NCBI RefSeq assembly: GCF_003076515.1
Contig: NZ_CP022390.1
Location: forward strand, 248,001 to 312,000
Length of the DNA: 64,000 bases
Source: Alcaligenes aquatilis
GTDB taxonomy: Bacteria; Pseudomonadota; Gammaproteobacteria; Burkholderiales; Burkholderiaceae_B
Direction of reading: 5' to 3'
Shown here one piece after another: positions 1 through 9,556 of this stretch; position 1 is the first letter of the stretch; each line of letters opens with the position of its first letter. Under the pieces are notes generated by a model. The model was not told the DNA's origin. It saw nothing but the letters and a program-made list of their open reading frames with translations, and did no database searches. The translations under genes and the position numbers were made by a program.

Positions 1-249
1 GCTGAGCGCCTGAAAAAGCTGGGCGAAACCTTGGGGCAGGCGGGCAAGCACTACAACAGTACGGTGACAGCATTGGCAGGTCAGCAGGGCTTGTATGGGA
101 AAGTCAGCCGCTTTGCCGAGCTATCGGCCCGGGCCAAGCGTACCCAGCCGGGGATCGAACCCTTGCATACGGATATAGAACACGAGCGCCTGGATTGGGT
201 CTTGCCCGAGGATACCGAGCCGGTGCAGGGCAACGAGCCGAATGCCTAA
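1..249 (+). CDS. rmuC: DNA recombination protein RmuC, C-terminal end (partial)
   Basis: The frame is open from the first base and ends at a TAA at 247-249, so only the last 82 residues are present. The segment around 'GKHYNSTVTALAGQQGLYGK' is the conserved C-terminal part of RmuC proteins, which have an N-terminal membrane anchor and coiled coil and a PD-(D/E)XK-like nuclease core and limit inversions at short inverted repeats. The core and catalytic residues lie outside the window. A short hairpin at 283-297 (AGGCTG-AAA-CAGCCT) follows the stop but has no T-tract. Confidence 0.85.
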   Translation, partial: AERLKKLGETLGQAGKHYNSTVTALAGQQGLYGKVSRFAELSARAKRTQPGIEPLHTDIEHERLDWVLPEDTEPVQGNEPNA

Positions 250-423
250 TGTGAACAGGCTTGAGGATATCGGTCGGCCAGCAGGCTGAAACAGCCTATG
301 GCGTGCAGGGATGCCATAGGGTCCACATCGATTACTTTCTTGTTAAAGGGTCAGATGCCTGCTCCCGCTAACCGATATGGTGTCGTGATTTTGTATAGGC
401 TGGCTGAGGGCGGCCCATGGCGT

Positions 424-3030
424 TTACGGTTGAGCGCCATCTTCCTGCTCAATTGCCTCCAGCCAGTGCTCTACCAACTGCGGCGCGCTGAATAGATAGC
501 CTTGCAGGGCATGGCAGCCGCGGCGCAGCAGAAACTCCTTTTGCTGCTCATTTTCCACACCTTCAACGACTACGTGCAGCCCTAGTTGCCGTGCCATGGC
601 CAGTACCGTACGCACAATGGCGTTGGCTTCCTGCTCCATGGGTACTCCCAGGATCAGGCTGCGGTCCATTTTCAGCTCGTATAGTGGCAGGCGGCGGATG
701 GCGGCCAGGTTGGAATAGCCTGTGCCAAAGTCGTCCATGGAAAAGCGGATCCCCAGGTCTTTGAGCTCGCGCATCATGCTGTTGGCCGAGGAGAAGTCTT
801 CCATCAGTACGCCTTCGGTAATTTCAAAGATCAGACGATGGGCGGGGGCGCCGCTGGTCTCCAGGATCTGGCGTGTGCGGCGAGCAAAGTCAGGGCGGCG
901 GAATTGAATCGGGCTGACATTAATGGAAATGGGAAAGCTGCACTCCTGGGTCTGTAGCAGCAAATCACAGACTGATGCCATGATCCAGTCGCCCAGGGGC
1001 GTGATCAAGTCGGTGCTTTCCGCCAGGGGAATGAACAGATTGGGGGTCAGCATACCGCGTGTTGGGTGTAACCAGCGCAGCAGCACCTCGGCCCCGCAGA
1101 TGTGGTTTTGCTTGTCGTACTGGGACTGGACAAACAGGCGCAACTGATCCGAGCCAATCGCAAAACGCAGATCGTGCTGCAGACTCAGATGCTCTTCCAG
1201 GGCCTCTTGCATACCAGGTTCGTACAAGGTGATCTGGTTGCGACCATTTTCCTTGGACCGATACATGGCTGTGTCAGCTTGTCGCATCAGGTCCTCTGCA
1301 GTCAGGGTGCTGTCGGTAATCAAGGCCAGACCAATACTGCTGCTGCTCAAGTAAGAGTGGCCTTCAATGCTGTAGGGCTCTTCCAGACGGGTGCGTACCT
1401 GTTCGGCAAACTCCAGGGCTTCTTTGTGGCAGTCTCGTACCGTACCGAGTTGCAGTATCTTCAGGATGACAAATTCGTCCCCACCCAAGCGGGCCACGAT
1501 GTCTTGGGGGTCAATCATCAAGGATAGGCGGCGCGCCACTTTGCGCAGCAGCGCATCGCCAATGGCGTGTCCCCGCGCATCGTTAATGTGCTTGAATCGG
1601 TCCAGATCCAGGAAATACAGCGCACCAGGTCGTTTGTAAGGCTCTATGGTTTGCAGGTGGCGTTCCAGGCGTTGCATCAGCAGGCGGCGGTTGGGAAGTT
1701 CGGTGAGCGGGTCGTAGAAAGCCAGCCGGTAGTTCTCTGACTGCGTGGCTTTGAGCGCCGAGATATTGGTGGAAATACAGTACAGGCTGGTTTGTTGAGT
1801 CTCGGGGTCTTGGACCGGCATTTTGATGGAGAAAAAGGTGGCGCGTACATCGCCTTTCCGGTCCCGTACCACTTCTTCTACAGCCAGGCGTTCACCGCTG
1901 TACAGCACCTGCTCGTCGTTATGACGGAATTCGTTAATGGTTTGCTTGTTGGCGTACAAGTCCTGGTCGGTTTTACCCACAATACTGACCGTGGTGTAGT
2001 TCAGGTCTTCGCATAGTTTGCGGTTGGCGTATTGATAACGAAACTGGTCATCCTTGATGTAGACGTAGGCGTCAATGGCATCGAGCACGGTATGCAGATG
2101 ATGCTCGGTGCGGACCAGTTTTTTGCGCTGACGACGCAGGCCAATGCGCATTAGGCTCACGGTGAGCAGGGCAAGGGTCAGCAAGATACCCAGTGTGAGC
2201 AAGGCGGGGATGATCCAGGGCTTGGTTGGTTTTTCAATCAGGCGCAGGCCCCACTGGTTCAGTGTCTCTGTGTAGAACGGATCGTTATTGTCTTGCCACT
2301 GCTTGATATGAGTATCAATAGCGGCCAGCAGGTCCAGGCGGCGGTCCTTGGCGGTCACAAAGTAAGTGCTGGTGGGCTCTAGCCGGATAGGCGCGGTTTT
2401 CAGGCCATGTTCGCCTGCATGACGTACGCCAAATAAATGGCCGACGACGGCGGCGTCGGCCTGTTTGGTCTGGACCAGTTTGAGCGCGTTGTATTGGGAG
2501 TCGGTAATGACCAGCTTGGAGCCAAGCTCCAGTTTCTGCAAAATATTGTAGAGCTGGGTTAGCTGCAGGGTTCCGCTCATGACGGCAATGCGTTTGCCAT
2601 TCAAGTCGTTCAGCGCACTAATATGCGTGCCTTTTCCCGTGAATATCTGTGACCAGTCCTCCAGTACGGCTCGGCTGTGATAGCTGTACAGGGTAGCGCG
2701 TTCGGGGGAGTAGGCCAGGCCCGGCACGATATCGATCAGGTCATTTTGCAGGGCGTTCAGGCATTGTTGCCAGTCGCATTGCACGGCTTCCAGTGTCCAG
2801 CCTTCACGCTTGGCAATTTCCAGCAGCAGTTCGCCCATGATGCCGCCGGGACGGGCCTGACTGTCGAGCAGGAGTTTAGGTGGGTTTTCGTAAACGCCTA
2901 TACGTACGATATGTTGCTGGGAGTGGGGGGCTGCCTGGGTCGGTGGTGACACAAATCCTAGTGCAGCCAGCATGCCTAGCATGTACATTGCCCTGCACAT
3001 CGATAAAGTAAAAAGGCGGGGCAAATTCAT
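424..3030 (-). CDS. Membrane sensor with periplasmic SBP_bac_3, PAS, GGDEF and EAL domains
   Basis: This 868-residue protein probably makes and/or breaks down cyclic di-GMP in response to a periplasmic small molecule. In order it shows a signal sequence (about 1-34), a bacterial family-3 solute-binding domain (about 40-265), one membrane helix (272-295), a PAS domain (about 310-430), GGDEF (motif GGDEF at 516-520) and EAL (about 620-860). The A-site GGDEF is intact. The inhibitory I-site RxxD is absent (DPQD at 507-510). The EAL motif reads EVL at 648-650, and DDFGTG (766-771), K787, D789 and E823 are kept, so phosphodiesterase activity is likely. The frame extends upstream to 3480, but that would overlap acyP on the other strand. 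The ATG at 3030 begins a proper signal peptide and was chosen. Confidence 0.88.
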   Translation of the reverse strand: MNLPRLFTLSMCRAMYMLGMLAALGFVSPPTQAAPHSQQHIVRIGVYENPPKLLLDSQARPGGIMGELLLEIAKREGWTLEAVQCDWQQCLNALQNDLIDIVPGLAYSPERATLYSYHSRAVLEDWSQIFTGKGTHISALNDLNGKRIAVMSGTLQLTQLYNILQKLELGSKLVITDSQYNALKLVQTKQADAAVVGHLFGVRHAGEHGLKTAPIRLEPTSTYFVTAKDRRLDLLAAIDTHIKQWQDNNDPFYTETLNQWGLRLIEKPTKPWIIPALLTLGILLTLALLTVSLMRIGLRRQRKKLVRTEHHLHTVLDAIDAYVYIKDDQFRYQYANRKLCEDLNYTTVSIVGKTDQDLYANKQTINEFRHNDEQVLYSGERLAVEEVVRDRKGDVRATFFSIKMPVQDPETQQTSLYCISTNISALKATQSENYRLAFYDPLTELPNRRLLMQRLERHLQTIEPYKRPGALYFLDLDRFKHINDARGHAIGDALLRKVARRLSLMIDPQDIVARLGGDEFVILKILQLGTVRDCHKEALEFAEQVRTRLEEPYSIEGHSYLSSSSIGLALITDSTLTAEDLMRQADTAMYRSKENGRNQITLYEPGMQEALEEHLSLQHDLRFAIGSDQLRLFVQSQYDKQNHICGAEVLLRWLHPTRGMLTPNLFIPLAESTDLITPLGDWIMASVCDLLLQTQECSFPISINVSPIQFRRPDFARRTRQILETSGAPAHRLIFEITEGVLMEDFSSANSMMRELKDLGIRFSMDDFGTGYSNLAAIRRLPLYELKMDRSLILGVPMEQEANAIVRTVLAMARQLGLHVVVEGVENEQQKEFLLRRGCHALQGYLFSAPQLVEHWLEAIEQEDGAQP

Positions 3031-3165
3031 AAGGTAATGGCTGCACAAAGCAGATAATCGGGGACGGGGGCGATCATGCAACAATGATGTGACTAATTTA
3101 ACTGAATATCGAGATGTGGGGCGGATGCGTGCCGTATTTCGGCGATAAATAGCAGGAGCAGGCGA

Positions 3166-3444
3166 ATGGCGGATTGTGAAACGGTAGAGGTGCGTGTTAA
3201 GGGGCGTGTGCAAGGGGTCGGGTTTCGAGCCAGCGCCTTGCGTCATGCTCATTTGTATGGCGTCAAGGGCTGGGTCAGCAATGCTGGGGATGGTTCCGTA
3301 GAACTGCTGCTGCAGGGCAGTGCTGATGTCATCGACAGTATGGTCAGCTGGTTGTATATAGGGCCCGAGCATGCCGTGGTCGAGCAGGTGGATATACAGC
3401 GCTCTTATACTGACAAACGATATGATTTTTTTGAGATTCGCTAG
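3166..3444 (+). CDS. acyP: Acylphosphatase
   Basis: This 92-residue protein matches the usual length of acylphosphatases, which hydrolyse the carboxyl-phosphate bond of acyl phosphates in the cytoplasm. The signature GRVQGVGFR places the phosphate-binding arginine at R21, and the catalytic asparagine is N39 in GWVSNAGDGSVE. The purine-rich segment AGGAGCAGGCG just before the ATG supplies the ribosome binding site. The gene is divergent from the cyclic-di-GMP enzyme, with about 135 bp between the two start codons. No operon partner follows on the same strand before the inverted repeat at 3467-3513. Confidence 0.92.
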   Translation: MADCETVEVRVKGRVQGVGFRASALRHAHLYGVKGWVSNAGDGSVELLLQGSADVIDSMVSWLYIGPEHAVVEQVDIQRSYTDKRYDFFEIR

Positions 3445-3466
3445 CAAGAGCTGACGCCAGCGTTGA

Positions 3467-3513
3467 GTTTGCCCACGCAAAAAAGAAATAATTATAGGTA
3501 TTTGCGGGCAAAC
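3467..3513. promoter_or_regulatory. Long imperfect inverted repeat between acyP and the RpiR-type regulator
   Basis: The arm GTTTGCCC-AC-GCAAA (3467-3481) is mirrored by TTTGC-GGGCAAAC (3501-3513) around a 19-base A/T-rich centre. This is 13 paired positions with a two-base bulge. It lies 80 bp before the regulator start. It could be an operator for that regulator, which would fit RpiR-family autoregulation, or a weak acyP terminator. No run of T directly follows it. Confidence 0.45.
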
Positions 3514-3593
3514 CCTAGGAAAACATTTGTTTTTTTTAGTGTTCTCCAGATTAACATGCGTTTTATTGCACTGATATGTGAGTAGGACGACAA

Positions 3594-4490
3594 ATGGAGC
3601 CCTTGTTGCGTTTGCAGCGTATCTTGCCTGGCCTGACGCCCGAGCTGCGTCGCGCTGCGCAATGGGTGGAGCGCCATCCGGTTGAAGTCAGCCTGTGGTC
3701 CATGCGCAAACAGGCCCAGGAGTTGTCGGTTGCACCGGCAACCATGCTTCGTCTGGCTAAAGCGGCGGGTTATGAAAGCTACGACGGTTTTCGTGAGCCG
3801 TTTCAGCAGGCCCTGCACCGCAATGGCGGCACGATGGCGGCGCGAGCGCAAAATTTGCAAGGTAACCGGGCCTCAGAACAACAAATACGGGACCTGGGGG
3901 AGCAACAAGAGCAGGCCCTGGAGTCGGTCTTGAGACTGAATTCAGCCAGCGCTCTGGATGCTTGTGCCCAGGCGCTTCTGGGCGCCTCCAAAGTGGGGTT
4001 TATCGGTCTGGGGGTCAGTTTTGCCTGCGCGTTCCAGATGCATTATGCCTATCAATTGATACGTGGTAATGGTGTCTTGCTGAACCGGGCCGTAGACTTG
4101 TTCCTGGAGCTGGACGCCGGTTTGGACAGCGGGGGTGTGCTGGTTGTGATCAGCCAGGCGCCATATGTCAAAACAGTGGTCAATAGTGTGCATCAGGCGG
4201 TGCAGCAGGGCATCACGGTGGTCGCGGTAACTGACAGTGTGCTGTCCCCGGTGGCCCAGGGGGCCAAACATGTCTTGTTGTTTGATGCACAGGCCAGCGA
4301 GCAGCCAGCGGCCAGTTTTTTTCATTCTCTAGTGGGCACGGTCACCGTTGCAGAACATTTGTTGGCACGGATCGCCACCTTGGGCGGTAAGACAGTGGTG
4401 CAGCGTCTCGCGCAGCTGGAGTCTTCATTTCGAAGTCAGGGAGTTTATTGGCAACAGGACCAAGCGGTTGACCCCGCTTCGTCTATGTAA
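3594..4490 (+). CDS. MurR/RpiR family transcriptional regulator (HTH + SIS domain)
   Basis: This 298-residue protein has the two-domain build of the RpiR family. An N-terminal helix-turn-helix (about residues 1-80, helix around '[20 protein letters not shown]') is followed by a SIS sugar-phosphate isomerase fold (about 125-260) that normally senses a phosphosugar. The SIS domain here is used for sensing, not catalysis. The ATG at 3594 follows AGGA at 7 bases. The gene ends 56 bp before a TAXI-type binding protein on the same strand, so it probably controls that transporter. Which ligand it senses cannot be read from the sequence. Confidence 0.85.
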   Translation: MEPLLRLQRILPGLTPELRRAAQWVERHPVEVSLWSMRKQAQELSVAPATMLRLAKAAGYESYDGFREPFQQALHRNGGTMAARAQNLQGNRASEQQIRDLGEQQEQALESVLRLNSASALDACAQALLGASKVGFIGLGVSFACAFQMHYAYQLIRGNGVLLNRAVDLFLELDAGLDSGGVLVVISQAPYVKTVVNSVHQAVQQGITVVAVTDSVLSPVAQGAKHVLLFDAQASEQPAASFFHSLVGTVTVAEHLLARIATLGGKTVVQRLAQLESSFRSQGVYWQQDQAVDPASSM

Positions 4491-4494
4491 ACAA

Positions 4495-4530
4495 ACCGGT
4501 CGTACCGGTCACACAAACCGGGGATACCCC
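4495..4530 (+). promoter_or_regulatory. ACCGGTC repeats and small hairpin upstream of the TAXI binding protein
   Basis: ACCGGTC occurs at 4495-4501 and again at 4504-4510, with a third partial copy ACCGG at 4517-4521. The first two form a palindrome CCGGT-CGT-ACCGG (4496-4508). A GGGG-ATA-CCCC hairpin (4520-4530) ends 16 bases before the chosen start at 4547. The position between a regulator gene and its likely target suggests an operator or a translational control site. This is inference. Confidence 0.4.
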
Positions 4531-4546
4531 CATGGGAGACACAAAG

Positions 4547-5545
4547 ATGGAACACATTAGTAAGAAAACAGGTAAGAAAGCAGTGTGGGCACTTAGCACA
4601 ACGGCAGCGATGTGCGCCATGTTGCTCAGCCCCTTGCCTGCCAGCGCCCAGCAGAAGTTTGTCAGTATCGGGACAGGGGGTGTGACCGGGGTGTATTACG
4701 CGGCCGGTGGCGCTATTTGCCGCTTGGTCAATAAGGATCGTGGTACGGATGGCGTACGTTGCTCGGTGGAATCCACGGGCGGTTCGGTCTTTAACGTCAA
4801 CACCATCAAAGCGGGTGAGCTGGACCTGGGTGTGGTGCAGTCTGATGTGGGCTATAACGCGTACAACGGAGAAGGCCAGTTCAAGGACGGTGGGGCGTAC
4901 AAGAAGCTGCGTTCGGTATTCTCCATTCACCCGGAGCCCTTTACCGTGCTGTCTCGCAAAGAGGCCAATGTCAGCAAGTTCGACGACTTCAAGGGCAAGC
5001 GTTTTAACGTAGGCAATCCGGGTTCGGGCACACGCGCCTCGATGGATCAGTTGTTGCAGGCCATGGGGCTGGATAACAGCTTTTTCTCACTGGCCTCGGA
5101 GCTGCGTCCCGATGAGCACGGCCCGGCATTGTGTGATGGCAAGATTGACGGCTTTATCTATGGCGTAGGCCATCCTTCGGCCAATATCCAGGATCCCACC
5201 ACCTCTTGCGGCGCCAAGCTGGTGCCTCTGACCGGTCCTGCGGTGGACAAGCTGGTCGAGACCTATCCCTACTACGCCAAGGTCGCGATTCCTGGTGGCT
5301 TGTACCCCAACAATCCTGACGATGTCCAAACCTATGGCGTTCTGGCAACCTTTGTGACGTCCGAGGACGTACCGGAAGAGTCGGTCTACAACGTCGTCAA
5401 AGCGGTGTTCGACAACTTTGATGATTTCAAGCGCTTGCACCCTGCGTTGGCGAATCTGAAGAAAGAAGACATGGTCAAGAACGGCTTGTCTGCTCCATTG
5501 CACAAAGGCGCTGAAAAGTACTTCAAGGAAAAAGGGCTGCTGTAA
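4547..5545 (+). CDS. TAXI family TRAP transporter solute-binding protein
   Basis: The 332-residue protein is a periplasmic receptor of the TAXI (TRAP-associated extracytoplasmic immunogenic) family. It starts with a signal peptide ending at ASA (residues 32-34), followed by the family opening '[20 protein letters not shown]'. An ATG at 4532 is in frame, but GGGAGA lies 7 bases before the ATG at 4547, which was preferred. The fused permease gene follows after a strong hairpin. TAXI systems are known or suspected to carry glutamate, glutamine or other dicarboxylates; the substrate here is not evident. Confidence 0.88.
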   Translation: MEHISKKTGKKAVWALSTTAAMCAMLLSPLPASAQQKFVSIGTGGVTGVYYAAGGAICRLVNKDRGTDGVRCSVESTGGSVFNVNTIKAGELDLGVVQSDVGYNAYNGEGQFKDGGAYKKLRSVFSIHPEPFTVLSRKEANVSKFDDFKGKRFNVGNPGSGTRASMDQLLQAMGLDNSFFSLASELRPDEHGPALCDGKIDGFIYGVGHPSANIQDPTTSCGAKLVPLTGPAVDKLVETYPYYAKVAIPGGLYPNNPDDVQTYGVLATFVTSEDVPEESVYNVVKAVFDNFDDFKRLHPALANLKKEDMVKNGLSAPLHKGAEKYFKEKGLL

Positions 5546-5561
5546 GACAGTCTGATTGACA

Positions 5562-5584
5562 CCAGGCTGGCTGTGCCAGCCTGG
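5562..5584 (+). terminator. Intercistronic hairpin after the TAXI binding-protein gene
   Basis: CCAGGCTGGC (5562-5571) and GCCAGCCTGG (5575-5584) are perfect complements around a TGT loop, 16 bases after the stop codon. No T-tract follows, so it is more likely a partial terminator or 3'-end stabiliser that keeps the binding protein more abundant than the permease. Confidence 0.55.
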
Positions 5585-5715
5585 CCGCAAGTGCCATGGC
5601 CCTAGCTGTGGCCTTGCCTCTGGTCTGGGGTTCCTGGGCTGCGCAGTCCAGGTGGATCGGGTGCCTGGCTGGTGGTACTCGGGCTCCACGCCGGGTTTTC
5701 CTGGAGATACAGTAA

Positions 5716-8364
5716 ATGACACAACAAGAACATAAAAAAATGGGGCCAGACTTGGCCCTGACACAGGATGAAACGGCAGAGCTGGAGAAACTGGTTGCCG
5801 ATGTAGACCGTGGTGGACGCTCTGTGGCTGGCGTTGCAGGCATGGTTTTGTTTTTGGTTGGAATAGGCTGGTCCTTGTTTCAGCTTTGGTACGCCTCTCC
5901 GCTGCCATTTGCCCTGAATCTGGGCATTTTCAATGACACAGAAGCGCGAGCCCTGCATTTGGGCATCGCCATGTTTTTGGCCTATCTGGCGTTTCCTGCA
6001 AGCAAACAATCCGCGCGCGACCGAATTCCGATTCATGACTGGCTATTGGCCCTGATTGCGGCCTTTTGCGGCTCGTATTTATTCTTTTTCTATAAGGAAT
6101 TGGCCTCGCGCCCCGGTATCCCCACCACGATGGATGTGGTGGTGGCCAGTATGGGTCTGGTGTTGCTGCTGGAGGCGACGCGGCGCTCGTTGGGCGCGCC
6201 CATGGCGGTGCTGGCGATAGTCTTTATTGCCTATATTTTTCTGGGCCCCTGGCTGCCGGATGCCTTGTCTCACCGGGGCGCCTCCTTGCAGCGCCTGGTT
6301 TCGCATATGTGGCTGACCACGGAGGGTGTGTACGGAGTTGCCCTGGGCGTTTCTGTCTCGTATATCTTTATTTTTGTATTGCTGGGCTCTTTGCTGGATC
6401 GCTGCGGGGCGGGTAATTACATGATGCAGGTCTCGTTTGCCTTGCTGGGGCATTTGCGGGGCGGGCCAGCCAAAGTGGCTGTGGTCTCCTCGGCCGTGAA
6501 TGGTCTTGTGTCGGCTTCTTCGGTCGCCAACGTGGTGACAGGCGGTATTTTTACCATTCCCTTGATGAAAAAAGCGGGCTATGGCGGCATTCGGGCCGGG
6601 GCGATTGAAACGGCCTCGTCCGTCAATGGCCAGATCATGCCGCCGGTCATGGGGGCGGCTGCCTTTTTGATGATCGAGTATGTCGGCATTCCTTACACCG
6701 ATATCATTCGTCATGCTTTGCTGCCTGCGGTTATTTCATATATTGCGCTGTTTTATATCGTGCACCTGGAAGCGCTGAAGCTGGGTATTCAACCCATGAT
6801 GGCCTCGGGCAAGCCCAAGACCTTCATCCAGAAATTAGCGGGTTGGGGCATGGGTACGGCCGGCACCCTGAGTGTGATGGGGCTGGTCTATTGGATAGGT
6901 GTTGGGGTTCAGGCAATCGCCGGTGATGCGGCTATCTGGATTTTGTTGCTTTTGTTGCTGGTGCTGTATGTGTACTTACTGAAAATTGCAGCGGATCACG
7001 AAGACCTGCCTACCGATATTAATGTGAACACGCCCGTGCGTCCCGAGCCTTGGCCCACCGTACGTGCTGGCTTGTATTTCCTGATCCCGATCGGCATTTT
7101 GGTGTGGTGCCTGACGGTAGAGGTGATGTCTGCCGGCTTGTCGGCTTTCTGGGCCGTTGTGGCCATGTTGTTTCAGATGGCCACACAGCGCCCCATCATT
7201 GCCTGGTTCCGTAAACAGGCAACGGCGCAACCGCTGCGCCAAGGTGTCAGCGAGGTGTGGACAGGACTGCAGGAAGGCGCCCGCAATATGGTGGGTATCG
7301 GGATTGCCTGCGGGACAGCCGGCTTGATTGTGGGAGCGATTACTCTGACTGGTCTGGGCCTGCGTATGACGGCTTTTGTGGAGCTGGTCTCCATGGGCAA
7401 TGTGCTGGTCATGCTGTTCTTTACGGCCGCTGTGTGTCTGGTGTTGGGTTTGGGCATGCCCACGACCGCCAACTACATTCTGATGGCCACGCTGATGGCG
7501 CCCGTTGTGGTGGAGCTGGGAGCGCAAAGCGGTATGGTGATTCCGCTGATTGCCGTCCATATGTTCGTGTTCTATTACGGGATCATGGCCGATATTACGC
7601 CGCCTGTGGGCTTAGCCACTTTTGCGGCAGCGGCCATTTCAGGGGAGGATCCGATCAAGACCGGCGTGAAGGGCGTGACCTATGCCATGCGTACGGCGGT
7701 GCTGCCTTTCATGTTCATCTTCAATCCCATGCTGTTGTTGATCGGCATACACAGTGCCTGGGAGCTGGTTCTGGTGGTGGTGGGCTCAACGGTGGCGTCG
7801 CTGGCTTTTGCGGCGGCGACAATCGGGTGGTTGCGTATTAAAACCAGTTGGCTGGAGACCGTTTTGCTCTTGCTGGCTACGTTCATGCTGTTTCGTCCGG
7901 ACTGGTTCATGGATCATGTCAGCGAGAAGTACCAAAGCCGTCCTGCATCCGAGTTGATGCAGGTGGTGCAGAACACCCCGGACGGGGGCAATCTGGTGGT
8001 GCAACTGGCCGGGATGAACCTGGAAGGCAAGGATCTGCAGAAAACGGTTGCCGTGTCCTTGCCTGCCCTGCCAGAAGGGGATCAGGCGACAGGTCTGGCC
8101 GCAGCCAGCAAACGTCTGTCTTTGGCTGGCCTGACGGTCATGGCCTTTGGAGACACGGCTCAAGTGGCATCGGTTGCCTTTGGCAGTTCAGCGCGCCGAG
8201 CAGGCTGGGAGCAGGGCTGGGATATTGAGCAAGTGAAGGTGCCGCATCCCGATCGTCCCTCTGAGTTTTGGGTATTTTTGCCTGCCTTGCTGATCTTGTT
8301 CTGGGTATGGATCCGGCAAGGTGTGCGAATGCGGCGTGCTTTGCCTGCGAACCCGGCGGTTTAA
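5716..8364 (+). CDS. TRAP transporter fused small/large permease subunit (DctQM type)
   Basis: At 882 residues this is a fused TRAP permease in which the 4-helix DctQ-like part (roughly residues 35-230) and the 12-helix DctM-like part (roughly 230-720) sit in one chain, as is usual for TAXI systems. Typical large-subunit stretches are seen, for example 'VSSAVNGLVSASSVANVVTG' and 'LGLGMPTTANYILMATLMAP'. The last 150 residues form an extra domain resembling DUF3394, with a final membrane helix near the C terminus. Transport would be driven by an ion gradient across the inner membrane. The gene lies 170 bp after the binding protein. Confidence 0.88.
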   Translation: MTQQEHKKMGPDLALTQDETAELEKLVADVDRGGRSVAGVAGMVLFLVGIGWSLFQLWYASPLPFALNLGIFNDTEARALHLGIAMFLAYLAFPASKQSARDRIPIHDWLLALIAAFCGSYLFFFYKELASRPGIPTTMDVVVASMGLVLLLEATRRSLGAPMAVLAIVFIAYIFLGPWLPDALSHRGASLQRLVSHMWLTTEGVYGVALGVSVSYIFIFVLLGSLLDRCGAGNYMMQVSFALLGHLRGGPAKVAVVSSAVNGLVSASSVANVVTGGIFTIPLMKKAGYGGIRAGAIETASSVNGQIMPPVMGAAAFLMIEYVGIPYTDIIRHALLPAVISYIALFYIVHLEALKLGIQPMMASGKPKTFIQKLAGWGMGTAGTLSVMGLVYWIGVGVQAIAGDAAIWILLLLLLVLYVYLLKIAADHEDLPTDINVNTPVRPEPWPTVRAGLYFLIPIGILVWCLTVEVMSAGLSAFWAVVAMLFQMATQRPIIAWFRKQATAQPLRQGVSEVWTGLQEGARNMVGIGIACGTAGLIVGAITLTGLGLRMTAFVELVSMGNVLVMLFFTAAVCLVLGLGMPTTANYILMATLMAPVVVELGAQSGMVIPLIAVHMFVFYYGIMADITPPVGLATFAAAAISGEDPIKTGVKGVTYAMRTAVLPFMFIFNPMLLLIGIHSAWELVLVVVGSTVASLAFAAATIGWLRIKTSWLETVLLLLATFMLFRPDWFMDHVSEKYQSRPASELMQVVQNTPDGGNLVVQLAGMNLEGKDLQKTVAVSLPALPEGDQATGLAAASKRLSLAGLTVMAFGDTAQVASVAFGSSARRAGWEQGWDIEQVKVPHPDRPSEFWVFLPALLILFWVWIRQGVRMRRALPANPAV

Positions 8365-8432
8365 GTCTGGGCACCGTCTCTACCAGCCGCCCTTGTGGTG
8401 GCTGGTAGTACACTGATGGCCCTGGATTTCAG

Positions 8433-8460
8433 GCCCGCTTTTAGCGGGCTGTTTTCTGTT
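8433..8460 (+). terminator. Intrinsic terminator after the TRAP permease
   Basis: GCCCGCT (8433-8439) pairs with AGCGGGC (8443-8449) around a TTT loop and is followed by a T-rich tail, TGTTTTCTGTTT. It lies about 70 bases after the permease stop and closes the rpiR/TAXI unit. Confidence 0.75.
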
Positions 8461-8471
8461 TGGCTTTTGTA

Positions 8472-9398
8472 ATGTCACCGATCAGTTGCTCTTCACCTGT
8501 ACCGTCGCGCAATGGGGTCAGCCCCAGCAAAGTGTGGTGCCCGCGTGGCCCCTGGATAATGCTGGACGCTTTTCTCCTGGAGCGTTTTCCGCATATGGAC
8601 CCGGAGGTATTGCGAGAGCGCCTGGCGCGGGGCGATATCCTGGATCAAAACGGTGTGCCGCAGCAGCCGGGCTCCAGCTATCAGCCTGATCGCTGGCTGT
8701 GGTACTTCCGCATGGTGGAAAACGAAGCGACCGTGCCGTTCGAGATGCCCGTGTTGTATGCGGACGAGCATCTGATTGCGGTGGACAAGCCACATTTCCT
8801 GGCGACAACGCCGGGTGGACGCTACTTATACGAAACGGCGCTGACTCGTCTGCGGCGAGACTTTGGCGAGGATGACATCAGCCCCATCCATAGGCTGGAC
8901 AGGGAGACGGCGGGTATCTTGTTGTTTTGCCGTGACCCTGCCGTTCGTGGAGCCTATCAGTCCTTGTTTCAGCAAGGCGGTATTGAGAAGGAATACGAAG
9001 CGGTCGCGCCGTTTCAGGAAAAACTGGCCGATGGACTGGTGTATCGCAGCCGTATGAAAGAGGTGCCTGGCCGCTTTGTGATGGAAGAGGTTGCCGGAGA
9101 GCCGAACAGTAGCACCGAGATCCTGTGCGAGCGTCATTGGCATACCGAGCAGGGGCTGCATTTGGCGCTGTACCGCTTGCGGCCCCATAGTGGCCGTAAA
9201 CATCAGTTGCGGGTACACCTGAGCAGTCTGGGTGCGCCCATCATTAACGATGTGTTTTATCCCGTGCTGCTGACGGAGCGCGATGCAGACGATTTCAGCC
9301 AGCCCTTGCAGTTACTGGCGCGGCATATTGCCTTTGTAGACCCTTTAACGGGTGAACCAAGATGCTTTAGCAGCCAGCGGCAGTTGGAACTGGGTTGA
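8472..9398 (+). CDS. RluA family pseudouridine synthase
   Basis: This 308-residue enzyme should isomerise uridine to pseudouridine in rRNA or tRNA. The RluA motif HRLDRETAG is present, with the catalytic aspartate at D143. The following HSGRKHQLRVH segment is the conserved C-terminal RNA-binding motif. The N-terminal stretch with 'RNGVSPS' and 'GPWIMLDAFLLERFP' is typical of a TruC/RluA-like subgroup of beta- and gammaproteobacteria. The ATG at 8472 lies just after the upstream terminator. A TTG at 8460 is in frame, but it lies inside the terminator tail. The exact RNA target cannot be assigned. Confidence 0.87.
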   Translation: MSPISCSSPVPSRNGVSPSKVWCPRGPWIMLDAFLLERFPHMDPEVLRERLARGDILDQNGVPQQPGSSYQPDRWLWYFRMVENEATVPFEMPVLYADEHLIAVDKPHFLATTPGGRYLYETALTRLRRDFGEDDISPIHRLDRETAGILLFCRDPAVRGAYQSLFQQGGIEKEYEAVAPFQEKLADGLVYRSRMKEVPGRFVMEEVAGEPNSSTEILCERHWHTEQGLHLALYRLRPHSGRKHQLRVHLSSLGAPIINDVFYPVLLTERDADDFSQPLQLLARHIAFVDPLTGEPRCFSSQRQLELG

Positions 9399-9556
9399 AC
9401 CCACTGGTATTGCGCTTGAGGAAGCGGTTGCCGAACAGCCCTTGCATAGTTACTGGACGGGTATCGGCCATTCGTCTTTGGCAGCCACAGCCAGCGTGCC
9501 GTCTCGGGTCGTCGCCTGGTCGGCGCGTCTAAGGAACGATGACTGAAGCCCGAGCC

